A stretch of 6,614 bases of DNA from CALMEC01 sp964440285 (lineage in GTDB: Bacteria > Actinomycetota > Thermoleophilia > Miltoncostaeales > Miltoncostaeaceae). The position numbers and the translations under genes are program-made. The DNA lies in NCBI GenBank assembly GCA_964440285.1, contig CAYTRV010000131.1, positions 1-6,614 on the forward strand, given 5' to 3'. Under the pieces are notes generated by a model. The model was not told the origin of the DNA, did not search any database, and was given only the letters and a program-made list of their open reading frames with translations. Below, one piece after another: positions 1 through 4,980 of this stretch; within the stretch, counting starts at the first letter, position 1; the number at the start of each line of letters is the position of its first letter.

Positions 1-59
1 TCGAGCCCGAGGGCGCACACGATCTCCGTAGCGCTCGGCAACAGGCTGACGATCCGCAC
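1..59 (-). CDS. BtuF-like ABC transporter substrate-binding / cobalamin-binding protein, N-terminal fragment
   Basis: Only the first 19 complete codons lie in the window; the gene continues past the left edge. Reading the minus strand from GTG at 59-57 gives MRIVSLLPSATEIVCALGL, the very characteristic opening of the BtuF/periplasmic-binding-protein family that binds corrinoids or iron chelates for ABC import. The SLLPSATE stretch forms the first strand and helix of the binding fold. There is no signal peptide before it, as in the stand-alone 'cobalamin-binding protein' subgroup, so export or lipid anchoring is not evident. GTG is chosen because no ATG, GTG or TTG occurs in frame in the 21 bases upstream and because the family motif begins at that codon. 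The ribosome site is weak. It lies downstream of the hairpin at 90-117 and so is probably a separate transcription unit from the glycosyltransferase operon. The ligand cannot be assigned from this fragment. Confidence 0.72.
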   Translation of the reverse strand, partial: MRIVSLLPSATEIVCALGL

Positions 60-89
60 GCGGCCGACTGTACCTGGGATGGGAACGCG

Positions 90-117
90 TCGAGCCCCGG
101 TGGGTGCCGGGGCTCGA
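90..117 (-). terminator. Strong GC hairpin, probable intrinsic terminator of the minus-strand operon
   Basis: Bases 91-100 (CGAGCCCCGG) and 107-116 (CCGGGGCTCG) are perfect reverse complements. A further T-A pair at 90/117 makes an 11-bp stem with a 6-nt loop, TGGGTG. It sits after the stop of the DUF6714-like gene (175) and before the BtuF-like start (59), the expected place for a terminator of the upstream operon. No clear U tract follows on the minus strand, only a short TTCCC, so it would be of the U-poor kind often seen in high-GC bacteria. It could also stabilise the mRNA 3' end or act in the BtuF leader. Confidence 0.6.
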
Positions 118-174
118 GGGGTCCTGCGGTTGTGGGTGGAGCGAGGATCCGCGGTCCGAAGCTCTCCCCGCGCG

Positions 175-417
175 TCAGGCGACCAGGCATGCGGGCAGGT
201 AGCAGCGCAGCCCCGCCTCCGAGAAAAACGACAGTGCCGACGCGTGGTCGTCGAGGAAGCCCGGCTCCAGTGCGCGCCAGTCGGTCTGCCCGACGAACGC
301 GCCGACCTCGTCGAACGGCTCGCATCCCTCGAACGAGCCCTGCAGGAACGGGTCGCCCGGGTGCTCGGCGGTGAACGCCCCGTCGATGGCCGCGATCAGC
401 GCGTCGCGATCGGTCAC
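175..417 (-). CDS. Small DUF6714-like protein, 3' end probably frameshifted
   Basis: An 80-residue product with no known biochemical role. The pattern, an acidic/aromatic N-terminus, then DWRALEPGFLDDHASALSFF (residues 46-65) and RCYLPACLVA at the end, resembles the DUF6714 family as I recall it, in which a 'W-x-x-L ... H/Y-x-x-ALSFxSxxxxRyyLPAyL' core recurs. The start is GTG at 417-415, which overlaps the glycosyltransferase stop as GTGA (417-414). There is no good Shine-Dalgarno, so translation is probably coupled. The frame stops at TGA 177-175 just where the family core normally continues. Reading on in the -1 frame from 176 gives DARGELRTADP, which looks like a natural continuation, so an extra base near 177 (mutation or assembly error) may have truncated it. 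Residues 1-80 are solid as an ORF, while the family name is from memory. Confidence 0.55.
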   Translation of the reverse strand: MTDRDALIAAIDGAFTAEHPGDPFLQGSFEGCEPFDEVGAFVGQTDWRALEPGFLDDHASALSFFSEAGLRCYLPACLVA

Positions 418-2030
418 GCCGAGACCGCTGCCGGTTCGTCAGCCTCGACCGCCGACGCCTCGATGCTGCCGGTCACCCCGAGTCGCGCCTCGATCTGGCC
501 GCGGAGCGACCAGTACCGCCCGCCCCCGAAGCTCTGACGCTCTCCGGCGGCTGCGCCCGTGCGGGTCATCGCGCCCCACCCCTGCTTCTTGCGCATCGCC
601 TCCCACAGGCCCGTGATGCGCCACCACGAGTTGAGCTGCCGGTAGCCGAACGTCTCCACCACCGACAGCATCGCGATGCGCAGCACGTCCTTCCACCGCG
701 GGTAGCGGTGGAAGACCATCTCCTCCAGCATCAGCGACGAGATCGACAGCACCAGGCCGAGCCCGAGCATGATCAGCAACATGAACGGGGCCAGCCCGGT
801 GTTCAGCAGCCCGCCCGCCCACATCACGAGCGTCAACACCAGCGCGAGACCCTCCATCGCCGGGCCCAGGAGCTCGAACAGCAGGAAGTACGGGAGCGCG
901 AGCGTCCCGATGACGCCGTACCGCGGCCTGCCGATCATGCCCTTGTGGCGCCACAGCGTCTCGCCGAGCCCGCGCGCCCAGCGTCGCCGCTGCCGCGNNN
1001 NNNNNNNCGGGTTGAACAGCATCGTCCGGTGCCGCGAGAGCGTGTCGTACAGCCCACGCTGCCAGCGGGTGCGCTGACGCCGCAGCACCGCGAGGCTCTC
1101 AGGAGCCTCCGTCCAGCACACCGCGTCGGGGACGAACTCGACGCGGTAGTCCTCGCCCTGCTCGATCATGTGTCGCTGCATGCGCACGACCAGCTCGGCG
1201 TCCTCGCCGATCGTGTGGGCGTAGCCCCCGGCGTCGACCACCACGTCCTTGCGGAACAGCCCGAACGCCCCCGACACGATCAGGAGGGCGTTGAGGCGGC
1301 TCCAGCTGCAGCGGCCCACCAGGAACCCCCGCATGTACTCCACGATCTGGAACCCCGGGATGAACCGCTTCGGCACGCCGGCCTCGAGGAGCGTGCCCCG
1401 CGCGAACCTCGACCCGTTCGCGATCCGCACGATGCCCCCGGTCGCGATCACCAGCTCCGGCCGCAGCACGAAGGGCTCAACCGCGCGCAGCAGGGCGTCC
1501 GGCTCGAGGATGGAGTCCGCGTCGATCCCGCAGACGAGCGGGTAGCGCGACGCGTTGATGCCGGCGTTCAGGGAGTCGGCCTTCCCGCCGTTCTCCTTGT
1601 CGATGACGATCAGCTCGGGGTAGGCGCGGGACTGGTAGATGCCACGGATCGGCTGGGTCGCGAGGGTGACCGGCGGGTCGCGGTCGAGCGGCTCGAGTCC
1701 GTACGCCTCGACGACCTGCTGCAGCGTGTCGTCCTTCGATCCGTCGTTGACGACGATGACCTCGAACTCCGGATAGCGCAGGCCCAGCAGCGACGCGACC
1801 GACTCGACGATCGCGGCCGACTCGTTGTAGGCGGGCAGGAGCACCGACACCGGTGGGGTCAGCGGGAACGTGAACAGGTCCTCGCCGATGTCCGCCTTGC
1901 GGTCCAGCGCGTGGTCGCGCACCTCGCGGGCGGCGACGCCGGTCAGCAGGAGCGAGGCCACGGCGAGCATCGCGAAGTAGAACGCGACGATGCCCGAGAA
2001 CACGAGGATCGCGAGGATCAACCAGCTCAT
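414..2030 (-). CDS. Membrane glycosyltransferase family 2 (processive, PgaC/BcsA-like), interrupted by an assembly gap
   Basis: Transfers sugar from a nucleotide-sugar donor to a growing glycan at the inner face of the membrane; sugar and polymer are unknown. As assembled it is 538 residues. Residues 2-33 form an N-terminal membrane segment. The GT-A core has VSVLLPAYNE (61-70), VVNDGS (93-98), ENGGKADSLNAG (146-157), the metal-binding D170-A-D172, the GED motif (275-277) with the likely base D277, and QRTRW (319-323). About residues 373-435 are hydrophobic, probably two or three membrane helices. A conserved amphipathic tail with FGYRQLNSWWR (461-471) follows. The ATG at 2030-2028 is chosen because it overlaps the HEAT gene stop (ATGA) and opens directly into the membrane helix; a longer open frame extends upstream to 2243 inside the HEAT gene. 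Ten Ns (998-1007) fall at residues 342-345, and the QRxRW block is repeated just after the gap (347-351), so the true protein is probably about 510 residues. Confidence 0.9.
   Translation of the reverse strand: MSWLILAILVFSGIVAFYFAMLAVASLLLTGVAAREVRDHALDRKADIGEDLFTFPLTPPVSVLLPAYNESAAIVESVASLLGLRYPEFEVIVVNDGSKDDTLQQVVEAYGLEPLDRDPPVTLATQPIRGIYQSRAYPELIVIDKENGGKADSLNAGINASRYPLVCGIDADSILEPDALLRAVEPFVLRPELVIATGGIVRIANGSRFARGTLLEAGVPKRFIPGFQIVEYMRGFLVGRCSWSRLNALLIVSGAFGLFRKDVVVDAGGYAHTIGEDAELVVRMQRHMIEQGEDYRVEFVPDAVCWTEAPESLAVLRRQRTRWQRGLYDTLSRHRTMLFNPXXXXRQRRRWARGLGETLWRHKGMIGRPRYGVIGTLALPYFLLFELLGPAMEGLALVLTLVMWAGGLLNTGLAPFMLLIMLGLGLVLSISSLMLEEMVFHRYPRWKDVLRIAMLSVVETFGYRQLNSWWRITGLWEAMRKKQGWGAMTRTGAAAGERQSFGGGRYWSLRGQIEARLGVTGSIEASAVEADEPAAVSA
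998..1007. other. Assembly gap of 10 N inside the glycosyltransferase gene
   Basis: Ten consecutive undetermined bases. They keep the glycosyltransferase frame open, but a run of exactly ten is likely a scaffolder placeholder rather than a measured length. Both flanks encode the same Q-x-x-R-W region in divergent form, so the join is suspect. Confidence 0.97.
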
Positions 2031-3214
2031 GCGGCGGCCCCGTCGGGCAGCAGATCGCCCCATGCGCGCGACCCGGCGGCGTCGAGCACCGCCAGCGTCG
2101 CCATGAGCTCGTCCTCCGCCGCACGGGCGAGCGCGCTCGCCATTCGCCGCTCGAGACCGCCGGTGCGCTCGAGCCATTCGAGGCTGGCGGCCTTCGCGCG
2201 CTTCGCGCCCGGCGCGTCGTCGTGGGCGCAGAGGATCCGCCACCCGAGCTCGTCGCCGGAGGGGAGCCGGCAGAGCGACTCGGCGGCGCGGTAGCTCACC
2301 CAGTAGTCCGGGTCGCGGGTCATGCCCGTCAGCACCCTGGCCGCGTCGTCACCGAGGATCTGCCCGAGCCCGGTGGCCGCTGCGGCCCGCACGATCGCCT
2401 CGTCGTCCACCGCGAGACGGAACAGCGGCTCCGGATCGACCTCCACGTCGGCCGACCCGGCGATCTCGGCGATCGCGAGAATGGCGTGGCGGCGCACGTT
2501 GGGGTCCGGGTCGGATACGGCGTCCATGAGCGCGGGCACGGCCGCGGCCGACCGGCGCATGCCGAGCACCCGAGCGATGAGGTCCCGGACGGTCGGGTCG
2601 CGGTGGGCGAGGCACGCGATCAGCGCCGCATCGGCCGACTGGTCGAGGTTCAGCAGGGCGCCCGACAGGATTCCACGCGGCACGCTCCGGCGTTCGACAG
2701 CGTCGATGAGGCCACCCACCTCGAGGCCGGTCGCGACCCGACCGAGCGCGGTCGCGCAGGCGTCGCGAACCCGGTAGCGACGATCGCGCAGTCCCCGGGC
2801 CAGGGCCGGGGCGGCGAGGCGGCTGCCCATCCGGCCGAGCAGGGCGGCCGCCTCCGCTCGGCGCCAGCTGCGATTGGTCGGTCGCACGAGCACGCGGATC
2901 GCATCGTCCACGTAGCCGTTCTCCTCGAGCCAGTGCACCGCGCGGACGCGGGACGGTCCGGTGAGCGCCGCCGTCCCCTCCACGACGAGGTCACGCGCCA
3001 CCCGCCGGCGGCGCCCCGTCCGCGGGGCCCGGGGCTGGATCTGATCGAGGACGACGGCGGACGGGAGGCCGGCGAGCTCTCGGCGGACGGGACGGTTCAG
3101 GCGCGTCTGCAGTTGGCGTTGGAGCTTCCAGGAGACGATGAGGAATGTGCAGGCCACGAGGATCAGGGCGAACCCGAAGAGCACGACGTACACCGCGATG
3201 ATGGTCGCTGTCAC
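2027..3214 (-). CDS. Membrane-anchored HEAT-repeat protein
   Basis: A 395-residue protein with one N-terminal membrane helix (about residues 4-28, very hydrophobic, followed by the basic SWKLQRQLQTR), a basic linker (about 38-75), then a helical solenoid of degenerate HEAT/PBS-lyase-like repeats. Repeat units can be followed at about 118-143, 193-218, 224-252, 262-290 and 292-318, with recurrent A-x-x-ALG and DPDPxVRRxA patterns. HEAT solenoids bind partner proteins; no catalytic motif is visible. The start is GTG 3214-3212, overlapping the response-regulator stop as GTGA, with a strong AAGGAG five bases upstream. The frame stays open further upstream (to 4099) only as a shadow of the response regulator gene. 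It ends in ATGA overlap with the glycosyltransferase. Position between a REC protein and a membrane synthase suggests it is the physical link between them (inference). The solenoid side (N-in or N-out) cannot be settled from sequence, though the short N-terminus and basic flank after the helix favour a cytoplasmic solenoid. Confidence 0.85.
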   Translation of the reverse strand: MTATIIAVYVVLFGFALILVACTFLIVSWKLQRQLQTRLNRPVRRELAGLPSAVVLDQIQPRAPRTGRRRRVARDLVVEGTAALTGPSRVRAVHWLEENGYVDDAIRVLVRPTNRSWRRAEAAALLGRMGSRLAAPALARGLRDRRYRVRDACATALGRVATGLEVGGLIDAVERRSVPRGILSGALLNLDQSADAALIACLAHRDPTVRDLIARVLGMRRSAAAVPALMDAVSDPDPNVRRHAILAIAEIAGSADVEVDPEPLFRLAVDDEAIVRAAAATGLGQILGDDAARVLTGMTRDPDYWVSYRAAESLCRLPSGDELGWRILCAHDDAPGAKRAKAASLEWLERTGGLERRMASALARAAEDELMATLAVLDAAGSRAWGDLLPDGAAA

Positions 3215-4239
3215 GCCGACTCCTTCACGCGCTGCGTGACGGTGGCGTGCTCGATGAGCGCGAGCCAGAGCTCCTCGAGCGGGTCGAGGTTCGAGGCCCT
3301 CCCGGCGTCGTCGGCGCGCAGGATCCCGTCGAACGCGGCGCGACACCTGCCTGTGAGCGCCTCGGTCGCGTCGGCGGGGCTCAGCACCGATCGGAGCACC
3401 TGGCTCCAACCGCCGTCGCGGCCGCGCCCGGGTCCGGTCGAACGGATCTCCGCCGGCCCGGGGAGGACGACCTCCGCCGGCTCGGTCCGCCCAGGGTCGC
3501 GCGTGCGGTTCCCCTCGAGCGACGCACGGTGGCGTAGGAGCGACTCGTTGCCGATGAGCTGCTCCACCGCCTCCCAGGCGTTCGGGGCGGTGAGGCCGGT
3601 GACCGTCGGGATCGGCGGGTCGCTCGCGTCGCGCAGGAGCGCCCGGAGCGTGTCCTCCCAGATGAGCCGCAGCGCGCCGACGGAGCCTCCCGCGGGGTCG
3701 ATCTCCGAGACGGGCACCCGTCCGACGCTGCGGGCCACCAAATCGGCGAACAGACCCTGCACCCGGGCCGGGTCGATCCGGGTGGCCGAGCGCCGGGCGA
3801 CGGCGGCCCGGGCGAGCCGTTCGATCGCCATGGCCGTCCAGATGGGGCCGAGCACGTCCACCATGCGCGAGGGCGCAGCCTCGGCGAGGCGCCGCTCGAT
3901 GACCGACAGCAACGTCTCGGGCTCGAAGGGCTTTTCGATGTAGAGGTCGGCACCGGCCTCGAGGGCGTTCAGCCGGTCGGTCACCCTCGTGCGCGCGCTG
4001 ATCATCGCGATCGTCGGGTGCCAGGCCTCGTCCCGGCGCACCCGGCGGACGACCTCGAGCCCCCGGGCGAGCGGCATCATCACATCGAGCAGCAGGCACT
4101 CCGGCCGTTCGTCCAGTGCGATGTCGATCGCCGCGATGCCGTCACCCGCCTCGAGGACCGTGTGGCCGGCCCGTTCGAGGTGGTCGCGGATGATCGCGCG
4201 CAGAAGCTGGTCGTCGTCTGCGACGAGGATGGTCGCCAA
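3211..4239 (-). CDS. Response regulator: REC domain plus uncharacterised C-terminal region
   Basis: A 342-residue protein. Residues 1-120 are a complete phosphoacceptor receiver domain: the acidic pocket D8-D9-D10 (VADDD), phosphorylation site D52 (LLLDVMMP), switch S81 (MISAR) and K103 (IEKPF). All catalytic residues are present, so phosphorylation by a histidine kinase is expected; no kinase lies in the window. Residues 125-342 show no helix-turn-helix, GGDEF, EAL, HD-GYP, kinase or phosphatase motif that I recognise. They look mostly helical, with a low-complexity Pro/Gly/Arg stretch at about 245-278, and may be a protein-interaction output. The start is TTG at 4239-4237, placed one codon before the first REC strand and preceded by GGAG with a five-base spacer; there is no other ATG, GTG or TTG in frame nearby upstream. 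It is the first gene of the operon and overlaps the HEAT gene by 4 nt, so it is likely the sensor-input component of the synthase module. Confidence 0.87.
   Translation of the reverse strand: MATILVADDDQLLRAIIRDHLERAGHTVLEAGDGIAAIDIALDERPECLLLDVMMPLARGLEVVRRVRRDEAWHPTIAMISARTRVTDRLNALEAGADLYIEKPFEPETLLSVIERRLAEAAPSRMVDVLGPIWTAMAIERLARAAVARRSATRIDPARVQGLFADLVARSVGRVPVSEIDPAGGSVGALRLIWEDTLRALLRDASDPPIPTVTGLTAPNAWEAVEQLIGNESLLRHRASLEGNRTRDPGRTEPAEVVLPGPAEIRSTGPGRGRDGGWSQVLRSVLSPADATEALTGRCRAAFDGILRADDAGRASNLDPLEELWLALIEHATVTQRVKESA
3220..3225 (-). promoter_or_regulatory. Shine-Dalgarno AAGGAG for the HEAT-repeat gene
   Basis: AAGGAG on the minus strand, five bases before GTG 3214-3212. It lies inside the last codons of the response regulator and decides the HEAT start over the longer open frame. 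It is the strongest ribosome site in the operon. Confidence 0.75.
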
Positions 4240-4244
4240 GATGG

Positions 4245-4248
4245 CTCC
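4245..4248 (-). promoter_or_regulatory. Shine-Dalgarno GGAG for the response regulator
   Basis: GGAG on the minus strand, five bases before the TTG at 4239-4237. It supports a TTG start that otherwise would be easy to overlook. Confidence 0.5.
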
Positions 4249-4272
4249 GTGTCGCCGGTGTGGAGGAGGGGG

Positions 4273-4290
4273 GACGCCGCGTCCGGCGTC
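4273..4290. repeat. Inverted repeat GACGCC-N6-GGCGTC in the divergent intergenic region
   Basis: Bases 4273-4278 (GACGCC) and 4285-4290 (GGCGTC) are perfect reverse complements separated by GCGTCC. Its location between divergent genes would suit an operator, or a small hairpin in the response regulator 5' leader. With six-base arms in GC-rich DNA, chance is a real alternative. Confidence 0.3.
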
Positions 4291-4364
4291 ATGAGCGTTA
4301 TCGGCGGCTACCCCTGAGAACACGAGGATTTCGGGCGGTTCGCGGCGTTCGATAGCGTCGCGGG

Positions 4365-4976
4365 ATCGATTGGTCGATCTTCCACCGCCTGAACTCGTCG
4401 CTGGTCGGGCACGATGCGATCGGGGATGCCATCGCGGACTTCTCGACGGCGAGCGTCTGGCTCTTCCTCGCGGCGGTCGCCGCGCTGTGGGTCGCCGGTC
4501 GCCCGGGGACGCGGTCGCCCGTCCGGCGAGCGGCGATCGCGGCACCGATGGCTGCGGCGATCGGCCTGGGCGTCAACCAGCTCCTGAGCCACCTCTGGGT
4601 GCGCGTACGCCCGACGCTCGCGCATCCGGACCAGGCGCACCTGATCTTCGTTCCGCCGTCAGGCGATCCCTCGTTCCCGAGCGACCACGCGACCGCGGCG
4701 TTCGCGATCGCGTTCGCCGTGTTCTTCGTGAGCCGGCGGGTCGGCACCGGGTTCCTCGTCGCCGCGACCCTTGTCGCCCTCTCGCGGGTGTTCGTGGGGC
4801 TGCACTATCCGAGCGACGTCGTGGCGGGCGTCCTGATCGGCGCGGGCTCGGCATGGCTCGTGACGGCAGCGGCCCGGCCGCTGATCGTTCGCATCGTGGA
4901 CCTGATCGGCTGTGTGTGGGACCCGATCGCGGCACCCGTCTGGAGTCGCCTCGGCCGGCTCCGGCCAACCGGTTAA
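4365..4976 (+). CDS. PAP2-family phosphatase, BcrC-like undecaprenyl-diphosphatase (start codon not canonical)
   Basis: Membrane acid phosphatase expected to dephosphorylate undecaprenyl pyrophosphate, releasing lipid carrier for peptidoglycan and other envelope glycans. Numbered from ATC 4365, motif 1 is NQLLSHLWVRVRP (71-83), with Ser75 where many PAP2 enzymes have Lys. Motif 2 is SFPSDH (103-108) and motif 3 is SRVFVGLHYPSDVVAG (140-155). Likely catalytic residues are H108, H147 and D151. Several hydrophobic segments (about 28-45, 59-75, 109-123, 129-142, 153-165) fit a polytopic protein, and 203 residues matches BcrC length. The N-terminal IDWSIFHRLN is the family's usual opening, so translation should begin near 4365. 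Yet that codon is ATC, an in-frame TAG sits at 4353, and the first ATG in frame is 4548, which would remove the first membrane segment. The stop TAA (4974-4976) overlaps the stop of the convergent ligase gene. Confidence 0.8.
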   Translation: MDWSIFHRLNSSLVGHDAIGDAIADFSTASVWLFLAAVAALWVAGRPGTRSPVRRAAIAAPMAAAIGLGVNQLLSHLWVRVRPTLAHPDQAHLIFVPPSGDPSFPSDHATAAFAIAFAVFFVSRRVGTGFLVAATLVALSRVFVGLHYPSDVVAGVLIGAGSAWLVTAAARPLIVRIVDLIGCVWDPIAAPVWSRLGRLRPTG

Positions 4977-4980
4977 CCGG
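4969..4980. repeat. Perfect 12-bp palindrome containing both convergent stop codons
   Basis: CCGGTTAACCGG reads identically on both strands. Its central TTAA supplies TAA to the phosphatase gene (4974-4976, plus) and TAA to the ligase gene (4975-4973, minus). The potential hairpin has only four base pairs per arm with a TTAA loop, too weak to call a terminator on its own. Confidence 0.7.

Larger units (their letters stand above)
4240..4364. promoter_or_regulatory. Divergent intergenic region between the response regulator and the PAP2 phosphatase
   Basis: This is the only sizeable non-coding stretch between genes apart from 60-174 and must hold the promoter of the four-gene minus operon and probably that of the plus-strand phosphatase. 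I do not see a convincing -35/-10 pair in either direction; GATAAC on the minus strand near 4297-4302 is a possible -10 but lacks a partner at the right distance. A purine tract (GGAGGAGGGGGG) lies at 4262-4273, and a dyad is at 4273-4290. Confidence 0.4.

Noticed and set aside
60..250. Cobalamin riboswitch upstream of the BtuF-like gene
   Set aside because: I looked for a B12-box-like segment and the associated multi-stem leader and found only the single hairpin at 90-117; the leader is also too short before the upstream coding region.
2031..2243. Upstream extension of the glycosyltransferase to base 2243
   Set aside because: The extra residues are an Arg/Ala-rich shadow of the HEAT gene; the ATG at 2030 overlaps the HEAT stop and starts directly at the membrane helix.
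708..2294. Long plus-strand open frame (528 codons) antisense to the glycosyltransferase
   Set aside because: Its product is low-complexity, rich in His/Arg/Glu/Gln and has no family motifs; it is the expected antisense shadow of a GC-rich gene and also crosses the N gap.
2222..3943. Long plus-strand open frame (573 codons) antisense to the HEAT and response regulator genes
   Set aside because: Compositionally skewed with no recognisable domain, whereas the minus strand has clear HEAT and REC signatures with ribosome sites.
4291..4317. Eight-codon leader peptide (MSVIGGYP) on the plus strand
   Set aside because: The purine tract at 4262-4273 is too far (17 bases) from the ATG to act as its ribosome site, and the sequence shows no attenuation-type codon run.
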